NCBI RefSeq assembly: GCF_018612875.1
Contig: NZ_JAGGRI010000023.1
Location: forward strand, 1 to 64,000
Length of the DNA stretch: 64,000 nucleotides
DNA from: Lysobacter sp. ISL-50
GTDB taxonomy: Bacteria; Pseudomonadota; Gammaproteobacteria; Xanthomonadales; Xanthomonadaceae
Direction of reading: 5' to 3'
In this document: positions 52,937-62,682 of the stretch, piece by piece
How positions within the stretch are numbered: position 1 is the stretch's first letter
Layout: the number at the start of each line of letters is the position of its first letter
Translations under genes and position numbers: made by a program
The notes under the pieces: model-generated
The model's database searches: none
What the model saw: the letters and a program-made list of their open reading frames with translations, nothing else
What the model was told of the DNA's origin: nothing

Positions 52937-53446
52937 ATGGACAATGCTGACGATTCGTTGGTCACCTACTTCGATGTCGTTCGTCTAGATTCGAAGCGCT
53001 GGCAAGTGCGCGCAGTCGGTATACACCAGCCCGTTCCGTTCACGAGTCGCGATAGCGCGGCCTCCGTCGCGCGCGCCCAAGCCAGACAGTTTCATCTGTG
53101 GAGAGGGTTCTCAACCTGCGTAAGGGTGACCGACTCAAGCGGCGCCCTTAAACGCACAAATCGTTACAGTCAGTTCCCGGCTGAACCCCCCACCGAATTC
53201 CGACGGACGGTCTCACCTCCCGAGATGTTTGTCGGCGAAACTCTGCTGAAGCATCCTGTCCCCAACCGCCACACGGATCCCGTGGCCGCGCCTCGCACTG
53301 ACATGGAATCGTCCTACCGTGCAGATCAATCCACCGTTCTTTTGTCCCTGCCCTTCTTTAGGCAGCTGACCGCGCTCGTCCGAATCGCCTCCCCAAGCAC
53401 CGGCCCCCTGCCTGTGCTGTTGCACCGCGCCAAAAGGAGTTGTCTC
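52937..53446 (+). other. Open frame in phase with the RHS gene, possible separate small protein that lost its stop
   Basis: An ATG at 52937 with CTGGAG six bases upstream opens MDNADDSLVTYFDVVRLDSK, then VPFTSRDSAASVARAQARQF and LWRGFSTCVRVTDSSGALKR. These 80 residues look like a genuine small domain (one sheet plus helix, in the style of DUF2188-like proteins). The following 90 codons look non-coding (LLKHPVPNRHTDPVAAPRTD), yet no stop occurs before the RHS start. It could be an independent gene missing its stop, or an N-terminal extension of RHS. Confidence 0.5.
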
Positions 53447-56400
53447 TTGAATGCAAGATCAAAGCGCGTTATCGCGCAAAAATCGTCGCCCCAACAAAGC
53501 CCACCAGGACACAAGCTGCGGCCTCTGTGGATGGCCGGAGTGGCCCTGCTAGTTGCGCTCACTTCCATTGGAGCCGTGGCACAGGAAACCGAGAAGGTCT
53601 GGAGCACCTCCGACGCGGTCGGCAGCCCCTTCATCAGCGAACACGAAGCCCAGGAGGCCATCAAAAGGGACGTTGTGGACAACGTGCCCGATGGCCCCAT
53701 GCTCAAGTTCCGCAGTGAAGGCAATTTGATCCTAAAGGACCGGACCCTCTACTGGTACGGCATTACCCCTATGCCACCGAAGACCGGGGAATGGGACTAC
53801 TCATTCATTATGCCCCGCGTGTTCAACGCACCGTCCATGGACAGTGCCGTTGCGCAAACGAAGGCGTACTACGACAAGGAGAGTGTCGCCACAGGGTGCG
53901 CACCTAACACGACGGTACTCGTCCATCCAAGCAGCCAAAGGACCTTTTGGGACGACGGCGTGACCCTGCGGCAGGAATTCTTCCCCGTCACCGTGGTTTA
54001 CCAAAGCGGGTTATCTGGCACCTGTACACCCATTACTTTCAGTGGCGAAAGCTATGGCATTGGCGCCGGCCGAAGTGTGGGCTGCCCCAGTTACTTGCAA
54101 TGGGACCCCCAAAAGCAGGCCTGTGCCGGTGGGGGCCTATTCGCCAGCGGAAACTCGGCCATTTACTCAGCCCCGGTGCTCGCACCCGGACAATGCAAGG
54201 TCGGCAATCCCTGCGACCCATCAACCGGCGACAAGATGCAGCCAGAGACCGATTTCGATCTGGGCTGGATCAGCTTTACACGGTACTTCCACTCACTCAC
54301 TTCGACGCCGATGGGCGGGTTCGGTGATGGCTGGACGCATTCGCACAACCTGCGCCTGACCGCGGGCAAGGACCCGACCAGTTGGGACGACACCGTGCAC
54401 GTCGGCTTGGTCGAGGCCGATGGTTCGCAGATTTCGTTCACTCCGGTGGGCGATGTTTATGAGAGCGATGACGGCCGTGGCGACCGAGCCGTCAAAGATG
54501 GCGATCAATGGTGGGTCTATCGCAGCGATCGGGTGCTGCGTTTCGACGCCGATGGCCGGCTGCTGGAGCAGCGGTTCGAAAGCGGTGCGTCGTTGACCTA
54601 TGCCTACGACGCGGTGCATCGACTCAGCACCATCACCCACAGCAGCGGCCGCAGTCTGGCGTTCGACTATGCCGCCTCGGATGGCGACGCACCCATCGCG
54701 GCGATCCGCTCGTCCGGGCGGGCGCTGGCTACCTATGGATATACGGCGGCCGGCCAGATCGAAACGGCGACCTACGCGAACTCCACGAATCGACGCTACC
54801 ACTATGAGGACACGCGCTTTCCGCGCTATTTGACCGGCGTAACCATCGAGGGCGATAAGCGCTTCAGCACCTTCGTTTATGACGCCAAGGGCCGAGTGAT
54901 CTCGAGCCAGCACGACGGCGGCGCCGATGGCGTGACGTTGAGCTATCCCGAAGAAGGGGGCTCCCTCATCACCAATGCATTGGGCCAACAGACCACATTG
55001 GGATTGGGCAGCGCTCCCCCTAGCGATGCGCCGCGCAAGATCAGCGACCTGACCGATAGCCGCGGTACGGCGGGAACCACTTACTACGACGAAGAGACGG
55101 ATTTCCGTCGCCGGGTAGCTACGACCACCGATCGCAAAGGCATTGTGACCGAGCATGCCTACACCGAAGCCAACGATCCGGTCACCGGTCTGTTGGCACG
55201 AACCCATACCGTTACCGAGGCCAAGGGAAAACCGCAACAGCGGATCAGCGTGACCGTGACCGATGTGGCCAGCAATCGCCCGATCCTGGCGAAGGTCGGC
55301 AGCCAAGAAACCCGCATCGTGCGCAACGCCCGCCTGCAGCCGGCCAGCATGAGCGTGCGCGACACGGTCAGTAACGAAGTTCGCACCACAACCTACGCGT
55401 ACTGCGAGGCCGCTGATGTCACGGCCAGCAACAGCACGTGCCCTGTGCTCGGCCTTTTGAAGTCGGTGGACGGACCTCGGACCGACGTTAACGACGTCAC
55501 CCACTTCGAGTATTACGGCAGCGACGACTCGGTCTGCGCGGCGACCCCGGAGCTTTGCACATATCGCAAGGGGGACCTGCGCAAAACCATCGACGCGCTG
55601 GGCCGGGCGACGGAAATCATAGGCTACGACCCTGACGGCCATCCGCTGTCAGTGGTGGACGCCAATGGCCTCGTTACCGACTTCACCTACAACCCACGCG
55701 GCTGGCTCACTGCGACTAAGGTGCGAGGCACCGACGACACTACCCAGCAAGACGACCGTATTACCGAGATTGCCTATTACCTGGATGGCCCGGTCCAGAC
55801 CGTCACCCTGCCGAGTCAAGCCCCCGTCTATTTTGATTACGACAAGGCGCGGCGCTTAAATTCCATTAACGCCAGCACCGGCGATAGGATCGATTACACG
55901 CTCGACAATGCCGGCAATATCAAGAAGCAGGAGAACCGCACCGGCAGCGGCCAACTGACCCACACCCTGTCCCGGGTCTACGACGCGCTGGGGCAGTTGA
56001 TCACGGCCAAGGACGCATCGCAGAACCCGACCAGCTTCACTTACGACGCCAACGGCAACGCTGAATTAATCACCGATGCTCTGGGCCGCAAGACGAGTCA
56101 GTCTTACGATTCGCTCAATCGCTTGTCTGAGACCTTGCAAGATGTTGGCGGGTTGGCGGTGAAAACCGTCATGACGTACAACGCACTCGACCAGGTCACC
56201 AAGGTCACGGATCCGAAGGGGCTGAATACCGTCTATGCCTATAACGGCTTCGGCGATCAGACCAAGCTCACCAGTCCAGACACCGGCATCACCGACTACA
56301 CGTATAACGCCGCAGGCCTGCCCGCGACCAAGAAGGACGCCAACGATGCCGCCGCGCATCGCTACACGTACGACGCGCTGAACCGGCCGACGGCGATCTT

Positions 56401-58363
56401 TTATACGGCGACCGGTCCGGCCGATGTGGAATACGACTACGACGCCGTCAACACCGTCTGCGCCACCGACGAAACCTTTGTCCTGGGGCGCGTTACCGCC
56501 ATGCGCGCCGAAGGCACGCAGTTGCAGTATTGCTACGACCGTTTCGGCCAAGTCGTTCGCAAAGTCCAGACGGTCGCTGGCAAGAGCTTCACCCTGCGCT
56601 ACGCCTACAACAAGACAGGCCTGCTCCAGGCAGTTACGTATCCTGACGGTGCCGTGGCCGACTATTGGCGCGACAACCTTGGCCGCATCCTGGAGATCTA
56701 TGTCACGCCGGCCGGCGGTGTCCGGACCAAACTGCTCTATGGCACTATTTATCAGCCATTTGGACCGTCGCTGGGTTGGACCTATGGCAACGACCGCTAT
56801 GTGATGATCGACTCGGATCTGGACTACCGCACCAAGTCCATCCGCGACATCGCCAGCGGTGGTTTGTCACTCGGCTACGTCTACAACCAGGTCGGCGAGA
56901 TCAAGGAACTGAAGGACGGTCTGCTGGGCACCAGCTTGGCGCAGTACGACTATGACGCGCTAAGCCGACTGAGGGTGACCCGCGACGGCCCGACGAGTAC
57001 CGCGATCGAGACCTACGAGTACGATCTGACGGGCAATCGTAAGAAACTGATCCGCGGCACGGTCCAAGAGGATTACGTTTATCCGGCGGCCAATCATCGC
57101 TTGAGCAGCATCAACATAGCAGGTGGCAGTACCACCAGTCGCAGCTACGACGCTATAGGAAATACCATTGCCATCGGCGGCACGGCCAAGGTGTACGCAT
57201 ACAACGCGAACGACCGTCTGGCCCAAGTCAAGCAAGCCGGCGTGGTTAAAGCGAGCTATCGCTACAACGCGCTCGGAGAGCGTGTCGCGGCGACGAATGG
57301 CACCTCCAGCATCATCGATGCGTACACGCTATACGACGAGCGTGGCAACTGGATCGGCGACTACGACGCCAATGGCGTGGCCAAGCAGCAGGCGATTTGG
57401 TTTGACGGCATCCCCGTTGGCTTACTGGTAGGTAGTGGTTCGACGCAGTCCTTGAAGTATGTTCAGACCGATCACCTGGGCACACCGCGTGCGGTCATTG
57501 ATCCAACCCGCAATGTCGCGATCTGGACATGGGATGCAAAGAACGAAGCGTTCGGCAACAGCCCCCCGAATCAGGATCCGGACCTGGATGGCACCGCCTT
57601 CGTGTTCAACATGCGGTTTCCGGGGCAACGATTCGACACGGGTAGCGGATTCGTCTACAACTACTTCCGGGACTATGATCCAGCCTCAGGCCGTTATCTT
57701 CAGAGCGATCCGATTGGTTTGGCCGGGGGCTTTGATACCTATTCATATGTGGGAAGTAATCCCGTACAGTTCATTGACCCAAATGGATTGCAATCGAGAG
57801 ATTTGGAATATATATACAAGGAATCTGGCGCGACACCGCCTCCGCCGGGTAATTTAAATTTTGCCGGCTGGATGTTAGCCGAAGCGCTTTGCGGCTTCTG
57901 TGACTTAAGCTACACGGCGCCAGAGGGCTTGCAGTCGATCGACGCGCCGTGGGAAATGGGATTCGGGGTTCGAGGGCTATCCAATGCCGCCGGACGCGCA
58001 ACTGCAAGAGCAGCGGCCTCCTGTAAAGTATTTAAAAACTTAGCTCCCGAAGATGACATCATCCCTGCCGTGCTTTTTAAAATTAGCGACATCCTCAAGG
58101 TTAAATACTCGGGACGACTTACATATGTAGTCCGGGATTCAGGCGAGCTTATCGTCGGCAGAACTCCCCATACTAGCTTGGCACGAGGAGCCGACGTTAT
58201 CGCTGCTGGCGAGGCGAGATTCGTAAATGGTGAACTCCGCTCTATAGATAACGCATCGGGGCACTACAGACCCTCTGGCGAGTCAGCTCGCGACGCTGCA
58301 GAAGCAGCGTTTAACCGTGCAGGGCTCAACGCGAGCGGAAAATACACAGAAAGGAAATTTTAA
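53447..58363 (+). CDS. RHS-repeat polymorphic toxin with variable C-terminal tip
   Basis: A 1638-residue RHS protein. The start is TTG 53447 because AAAAGGAG lies seven bases upstream and a signal-like segment follows (WMAGVALLVALTSIGAVAQ). Residues about 250-330 are the DUF6531-like entry (GNPCDPSTGDKMQPETDFDL, GFGDGWTHSHNLRL), then dozens of YD repeats (YDALNRPTAIFYTATG, YDYDALSRLRV). The RHS core ends YNYFRDYDPASGRYLQSDPI and VQFIDPNGL at D1444. The last 190 residues are the variable tip, lower in GC, with RLTYVVRDSGELIVGRTPHT and IDNASGHYRPSG (H1606), a pattern seen in some RNase-like toxin tips; activity is not proven. The immunity gene overlaps its stop by one base. Confidence 0.93.
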   Translation: MNARSKRVIAQKSSPQQSPPGHKLRPLWMAGVALLVALTSIGAVAQETEKVWSTSDAVGSPFISEHEAQEAIKRDVVDNVPDGPMLKFRSEGNLILKDRTLYWYGITPMPPKTGEWDYSFIMPRVFNAPSMDSAVAQTKAYYDKESVATGCAPNTTVLVHPSSQRTFWDDGVTLRQEFFPVTVVYQSGLSGTCTPITFSGESYGIGAGRSVGCPSYLQWDPQKQACAGGGLFASGNSAIYSAPVLAPGQCKVGNPCDPSTGDKMQPETDFDLGWISFTRYFHSLTSTPMGGFGDGWTHSHNLRLTAGKDPTSWDDTVHVGLVEADGSQISFTPVGDVYESDDGRGDRAVKDGDQWWVYRSDRVLRFDADGRLLEQRFESGASLTYAYDAVHRLSTITHSSGRSLAFDYAASDGDAPIAAIRSSGRALATYGYTAAGQIETATYANSTNRRYHYEDTRFPRYLTGVTIEGDKRFSTFVYDAKGRVISSQHDGGADGVTLSYPEEGGSLITNALGQQTTLGLGSAPPSDAPRKISDLTDSRGTAGTTYYDEETDFRRRVATTTDRKGIVTEHAYTEANDPVTGLLARTHTVTEAKGKPQQRISVTVTDVASNRPILAKVGSQETRIVRNARLQPASMSVRDTVSNEVRTTTYAYCEAADVTASNSTCPVLGLLKSVDGPRTDVNDVTHFEYYGSDDSVCAATPELCTYRKGDLRKTIDALGRATEIIGYDPDGHPLSVVDANGLVTDFTYNPRGWLTATKVRGTDDTTQQDDRITEIAYYLDGPVQTVTLPSQAPVYFDYDKARRLNSINASTGDRIDYTLDNAGNIKKQENRTGSGQLTHTLSRVYDALGQLITAKDASQNPTSFTYDANGNAELITDALGRKTSQSYDSLNRLSETLQDVGGLAVKTVMTYNALDQVTKVTDPKGLNTVYAYNGFGDQTKLTSPDTGITDYTYNAAGLPATKKDANDAAAHRYTYDALNRPTAIFYTATGPADVEYDYDAVNTVCATDETFVLGRVTAMRAEGTQLQYCYDRFGQVVRKVQTVAGKSFTLRYAYNKTGLLQAVTYPDGAVADYWRDNLGRILEIYVTPAGGVRTKLLYGTIYQPFGPSLGWTYGNDRYVMIDSDLDYRTKSIRDIASGGLSLGYVYNQVGEIKELKDGLLGTSLAQYDYDALSRLRVTRDGPTSTAIETYEYDLTGNRKKLIRGTVQEDYVYPAANHRLSSINIAGGSTTSRSYDAIGNTIAIGGTAKVYAYNANDRLAQVKQAGVVKASYRYNALGERVAATNGTSSIIDAYTLYDERGNWIGDYDANGVAKQQAIWFDGIPVGLLVGSGSTQSLKYVQTDHLGTPRAVIDPTRNVAIWTWDAKNEAFGNSPPNQDPDLDGTAFVFNMRFPGQRFDTGSGFVYNYFRDYDPASGRYLQSDPIGLAGGFDTYSYVGSNPVQFIDPNGLQSRDLEYIYKESGATPPPPGNLNFAGWMLAEALCGFCDLSYTAPEGLQSIDAPWEMGFGVRGLSNAAGRATARAAASCKVFKNLAPEDDIIPAVLFKISDILKVKYSGRLTYVVRDSGELIVGRTPHTSLARGADVIAAGEARFVNGELRSIDNASGHYRPSGESARDAAEAAFNRAGLNASGKYTERKF

Positions 58364-58776
58364 TGGATGACACTCTTGCGAAAGACCTCTTTGATACTCT
58401 TGTCGAAAATTCCTCACGTGTTCTAGCCAAAGGCTACGGAATTGGATGGGCTGAGTCCTCTCTTTTTGAGGTGGTCAGACTATTGAGGCAAGAGGAATCG
58501 CTTAAAAGTTATTTTTTGGAGCGCGTTTCATCGGAGTTCTCTCGCCGCGCCCCGGGTGTGAAGTCGACAGAATTATCTACTGAACTTATTGAACTAGTTG
58601 CGCATGAACTGAGGTGGATGGAATTACTACAGCTCGCACAAATCAGAATCGAAACTGTGTTCCAGGGCGACAGTGTGCGCGCCGTTGGAGACATATCTGC
58701 TCGACTTGCATCGGCATACGATGACCAATGGGAGGACCGCGAATTCTATAAGCGTTACAGAGACAATAGTATTTAA
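58363..58776 (+). CDS. Probable immunity protein of the RHS toxin
   Basis: A 137-residue soluble, acidic, mostly helical protein (MDDTLAKDLFDTLVENSSRV, LRQEESLKSYFLERVSSEFS, RWMELLQLAQIRIETVFQGD). Its ATG overlaps the RHS stop as TAATG, so the two are translationally coupled. The GC content is clearly lower than the RHS core, as is usual for toxin tip plus immunity cassettes exchanged as a unit. Function is inferred from position; the family is not recognised. Confidence 0.82.
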   Translation: MDDTLAKDLFDTLVENSSRVLAKGYGIGWAESSLFEVVRLLRQEESLKSYFLERVSSEFSRRAPGVKSTELSTELIELVAHELRWMELLQLAQIRIETVFQGDSVRAVGDISARLASAYDDQWEDREFYKRYRDNSI

Positions 58777-58880
58777 TCTTTATATCAATTCTCACTAGTT
58801 TGACTCACGCAGTTGGCAACAGCTCTTGGTTTTTAAGATTGAAAAGCGCGTCCTGGAAGTGAGTAAGTAGGTATGCTTCA

Positions 58881-58909
58881 AAAAAGGCCCCGGCAACGGG
58901 GCCTTTTTT
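58881..58909 (+). terminator. Terminator of the RHS-immunity unit
   Basis: AAAAAAGGCCCCG and CGGGGCCTTTTTT pair around GCAA, about 105 bases after the immunity stop. Confidence 0.93.
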
Positions 58910-58944
58910 GCGCAGCAGCAAATGCTTCATAGCTATGTGCTCGA

Positions 58945-59459
58945 CTAGTGCCGCCAAAGATGTCGGCCACCCTTGTGGCCCCTAGCTTCACCGAGCGCTT
59001 GAGCTGCCTTGCTGACGTCCATGCGATTGAGTCTCGTCAGTTCGTCCTGTAGATCGAGAGCAAGGTTGGCTAGCCCCTCTCCCCAGCATCAGGATTGGCC
59101 TCCAGACAGGCCATCCTGCCGCTCGACACAAGTAGCGCCTCGACGGGGCGAAGCGTCTCGCCCTCGTGCATCCCGACCTGACCGGCCAGCGCGCGGCCAA
59201 GCATCACCCGCCGCCGGGACGATCGCCGTGCAACAGGAACCTCGACAAGCGGCTCCTTCCTCCAGCCGCAGATCCAGCCGCAGATCCAGCCGATATCGGC
59301 GCATACGCGAAGCAGTCGCGCTTCAATTCTTTCCCGCAGCGCAGCCTTCCTTTCGGGCGGCCGAGCCACTCGCCCTCGACGATTGCGCTTCGTAATCTTC
59401 ATGCTCTTCGCCGCAGAAAACCAGACGAACACGATGTGGCCATAGCGGCTGCACCGCAA
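58945..59459 (-). pseudogene. Frameshifted basic island protein, function unknown
   Basis: One minus-strand frame reads MKITKRNRRGRVARPPERKA, then ERIEARLLRVCADIGWICGW and SSGRMACLEANPDAGE before a stop near 59070. A second frame continues with LANLALDLQDELTRLNRMDV and SKAAQALGEARGHKGGRHLW to a stop at 58945. A one-base change in the GGGGAGAGGGG run near 59080 would join them. The product would be a basic protein of about 170 residues. The join is inferred. Confidence 0.4.
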
Positions 59460-59475
59460 CAGCCATTTCGTTGCT

Positions 59476-59692
59476 GTGACGGTGGTAATGGTCGTGACGG
59501 TGTATCCGGACCTTGAACTATGGGTGAGAGAGAAGAAAGCAGGTCAGCAGCGCGGACTCTCTTCTTCAACACCGAGCGCTAGGTCGGGACAGAGCGTCAC
59601 CACCGTCACGACCATCACACCTGTGGATAACGTGACGGCCGTGACGCTGGTGATGGTGTATCCGGACCTTAAACTATGCGTGGAAGAGAAAA
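59476..59692. repeat. Imperfect direct repeat with GTGACGGT motifs
   Basis: GTGTATCCGGACCTTGAACT at 59500 recurs as GTGTATCCGGACCTTAAACT at 59657, each preceded by a GTGACGGTGGTAATGG-like run and followed by a purine-rich GAGAGAA tract. Between them GTCACCACCGTCACGACC is the reverse-complement style of the same motif. No gene is evident from 59460 to 59860. Confidence 0.65.
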
Positions 59693-59861
59693 GGTGCCGT
59701 TGCCGCGGCACTTTAGGACAGATCTTTCCTTTCGTATCCAGCCCAGCGGAAGAGAGACGTCCTCAGATTATAAAATCAGCGCGACCGCCGTTAATTGTAT
59801 TCAGCTTAGAGGTGAAGCAAACTTGAAGTCCGCCAGGACGGCGGATTCAAGGAGTGAAACT

Positions 59862-60083
59862 ATGTTGAAGCTGACTTCGATAGCTGTAGGGATCATCTTG
59901 GCTGGCGCTGCGGTTTTTCCCGCGGCAGCCCAGCAGACCGTCGTGATAGGTGATATCCGATACACATGCCCGAATAGCTGCGTGGTAACGCAAGGCCAAA
60001 ATGGTCCAGCGGTACGTGACAGCGAGGGTGCCCAGATCAACGCAGAGTTCTTGCGCAGCGGTGAACCGGATCGGGATCCCTAA
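59862..60083 (+). CDS. Small exported protein with a cysteine pair
   Basis: A 73-residue protein with a clear signal peptide (LTSIAVGIILAGAAVFPAAAQ) and AAGGAG nine bases before the ATG. The mature 50 residues contain VIGDIRYTCPNSCVVTQGQN, a C-x3-C pair, and end in FLRSGEPDRDP. It stands alone in a gene-poor part of the island. Function unknown. Confidence 0.75.
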   Translation: MLKLTSIAVGIILAGAAVFPAAAQQTVVIGDIRYTCPNSCVVTQGQNGPAVRDSEGAQINAEFLRSGEPDRDP

Positions 60084-60394
60084 TACGGAAGTAATTGGAG
60101 CTGAGCGGCTCCTCCGCTCTGTCTCCATAACATGATCGTTACTGCGTAGCGTCGGAAAGAGGCTACGCAGTTCGTCATGTGTTTCCTGGATTGGTCACGA
60201 TCGGGGAAGAAGGCGCCAAGTACTAATCAGATCGGAAGCTGCAACCGCTTTCGTTAGCGCCTAGTCGGCATGCTGATCGCGCTGTGTTTCGACGCGGCGC
60301 ATCGCTAGGGCCAGCCTGGAGTGCCTCCGTCGCCTCCTCTGCTCCGGGCTGGCCCGCCTTCTCCAAGCTGCCGCGCCCTAGGTGCGGCCAATTG

Positions 60395-60625
60395 TTACGG
60401 CTGAGCGATCTCAAGCCCGAATCGATGCAAAAACTCCCGCAGGGTCGCGAGCTGACTCGTACCGGTGCAGTCGAAAGCCACGACGACTTTATGAAGATCA
60501 TCCCGCTGTATGACCGGTGATTGGATGCCGGGGACACCTTGTAGGGCGATGATCGCCAATTCCTCTAGAGGCGTAGCGATCACTCGCGTATTCCACGCTC
60601 TGCGGACAGTAAGGGTCATCCACAT
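60395..60625 (-). CDS. Small conserved-looking protein, function unknown
   Basis: A 76-residue protein, MWMTLTVRRAWNTRVIATPL, then EELAIIALQGVPGIQSPVIQ, LHKVVVAFDCTG and ATLREFLHRFGLEIAQP. The beta-alpha-beta pattern is that of a small ferredoxin-like fold. AAGGAG lies before the ATG at 60625, supporting a real gene. No signal peptide, no known motif. Confidence 0.6.
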   Translation of the reverse strand: MWMTLTVRRAWNTRVIATPLEELAIIALQGVPGIQSPVIQRDDLHKVVVAFDCTGTSQLATLREFLHRFGLEIAQP

Positions 60626-61014
60626 GATGTCTGCTCCTTCCTGGATCGTTCAACGACCGAAATATTCGGGCGGCGGTGTCCGGGCGGGCACGCAACTGCG
60701 CACCGAAACTGTGGTGCCGTTCATTGGCGTCGGAACAGAACACTCATGTCCATCCTTCGATCAGAGCGCAGCGCGGTGAAGCTGGCAATAGGTATTTTCC
60801 CTCAGCGTCGCCAGGCTGCGATGAACGGCACAGGTCGGCTTGGATGGAAATCCCACCACGAAGATTCGCCCAACTGCATCCGGCTGCGGACACGCGGCCA
60901 TCACGACCGAGTAGGTCAGAATTTTTCTGAGAGTAGCTAGCAGCTAAACCCGTCGCCATAACAGCCTTCGACGGCGTCAGGCGTACGGCCTAATCCTGGC
61001 GTCAGGAGAACGGG
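60626..61014. other. Gene-free island stretch
   Basis: Frames on both strands are short and lack protein-like composition or ribosome sites. No repeat or hairpin stands out. A minus-strand frame of 71 codons (60744-60959) was examined and not accepted. Confidence 0.45.
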
Positions 61015-61866
61015 ATGGATAGAGCGCTGGACATTGTCACCGGTGCGCTGGTTGACGCAGAACAGCTCTGGCTGTGACACGTCGCGGTACCAGTGCGCAT
61101 CGTGTGGTATTGCACTTCGGCCGGCGGCATACAGCGTCGACGCCACGCGAAAGCGACCGTATTTCACTCTGGATCGTTCGGCCCGGCATGCCCCGAGCTG
61201 CCGGATGATGGCGTACAAGGAGTTGGCTCTTCGGGCGAGACACGAGCGCATTCCTATGGAGGAGCTGCGTCAGTTCAATGCAATGCCGGACCGAGCAAGG
61301 TTCGGCTCATTGGCGCCGAGATTCCCGGGAGAAGAACGTGGCCAAAGCCTGCGTCGCGTTGCTTCGGCCTATTGCAGCTTTCCTCATAACCGTGATCACA
61401 CACTGCATATAGACGAGATAGCAGGCCAAACGTATGAAGATGCTATCCGGCGGCTCGCGGTAAACGAAATCGTGCGCTATGCGAGGAAATCAGTTTTGTT
61501 TGGTCGGGCCGCTAGGAAGACGTTTCCCTTAGAGTCCAACGCGGCATTTGAGATTACGTTGCGGGAAGGAGCGTCCTCTACCAATGGAGCGCAACGATCC
61601 TATCGCGTGCGAGTCCATTGGTTCTCCTGGCACCCTAACGCACGCCTCGCACTAGTCCGGGAGTTGAGGCCTTGCTGCAGGAATCTCTAGGCAATCGAAT
61701 TAGCCGGTATCTGGCCCCCTGGGTGTTCTTTATTGGCGATCAGGATGCAAGGGATCCTGCCCTCTTTCATGTGCGTGACCATCGCCACATTTGTACTCGA
61801 AATGCGGTCGTCCAACTCAACGTCCCAAGAGAAGGCTCCCTCGGCCTGATGCGCAGGACGAGTTAG
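61015..61866 (+). pseudogene. Multiply frameshifted gene with a zinc-ribbon-like N-terminus
   Basis: An ATG at 61015 with AGGAG upstream gives MDRALDIVTGALVDAEQLWL and a stop. The next frame continues SRYQCASCGIALRPAAYSVD, KRPYFTLDRSARHAPSC, a CxxC...H...C zinc-ribbon-like module. Further on the same frame has VASAYCSFPHNRDHTLHIDE and VHWFSWHPNARLALV, and a third frame continues WVFFIGDQDARDPALFHVRD and HRHICTRNAVVQLNVPRE. The order and style fit one protein of about 290 residues broken by at least two indels. More coding-like sequence (IGERPRPSVIDIKHDDGARY) to 62064 may be its end. Confidence 0.6.
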
Positions 61867-62048
61867 CAACGCCGCCCTTAGATACTTCGGCAGGCGCAAC
61901 GTGCGCTGAGCCAATTCGACGAAGGCTTGTCCGAGATCGGAGAGCGGCCTAGGCCGTCCGTCATCGATATCAAACATGATGACGGTGCTCGCTATGCATC
62001 ATTCGAATTTTACCCTGGTCCAGCCGGCATGCTGATTGCGATGCGCCG

Positions 62049-62303
62049 TCAGTCAGTCCGCATCTGATATCCGGAAACAGCGCTGCGACGTGTGCCATCG
62101 GACGTGATCGCGTAAGCCACAACGTTCGTGTCGGCACGGCACAGACCCAAGCGGTTAAGCGAGGCGTTGTCTATGACGGGTGGGTTTGTGCCCACCCAGC
62201 AATAGGAAACGAACACCGTTCCTCCTTCGATGCGTTCGGTACGGGGGTTGATGACTCCCGCTACGCCATCGATGACGCATTCTGCGAGTTCGCCCAACGG
62301 CAA
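62049..62303 (-). CDS. Possible gene fragment, function unknown
   Basis: An 84-codon frame starting at a TTG without ribosome site: PLGELAECVIDGVAGVINPR, then GGTVFVSYCWVGTNPPVIDN and LGLCRADTNVVAYAITSDGT. It looks like the C-terminal part of a larger protein that lost its start; the frame is blocked upstream by a TGA at 62321. Confidence 0.3.
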   Translation of the reverse strand: MPLGELAECVIDGVAGVINPRTERIEGGTVFVSYCWVGTNPPVIDNASLNRLGLCRADTNVVAYAITSDGTRRSAVSGYQMRTD

Positions 62304-62682
62304 GTCGTTGAAACCCGTATGTCAAAAACGCTTAAGCGCTATTCGCTGCCGAGTCATGGCCGTCCTCCCTTTGAGGCGAGGCGGGCCGAAACAAACACGA
62401 CCACGACTCTCGCTTATGGGTCAGCGGGTTTACGTTGACAGCGGCACTGTGAATATTCGCTAGACGCGCACAGGCCACGCGACAGGCGGTGTGTGAGGCC
62501 GAGATTCATGATGCGGCGAGACCCTTGGCCGGGCTGGCTGCGGCCCGTAGTGCGCCGCACGTTGCGCCGTTTAGCCTGAAATCGCGGGTCCTTCCTCGCG
62601 ACTTTGACAAGCGGGGGCATGGCCGCAAAACCCCGCTAGGGACCTGTTACGCGAAGAGGGCTGGATACCCGAAAGTGAGTCC

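Noticed and set aside
60937-61251. 104-codon minus-strand frame
   Set aside because: It lies antisense to the zinc-ribbon-like pseudogene, whose plus-strand reading has clear motif structure.
61687-61977. 96-codon minus-strand frame (FDIDDGRPRPLSDLGQAFVE)
   Set aside because: Partly coherent, but the plus strand has continuous family-like text (FFIGDQDARDPALFHVRDHR) over the same bases. I could not fully exclude it.
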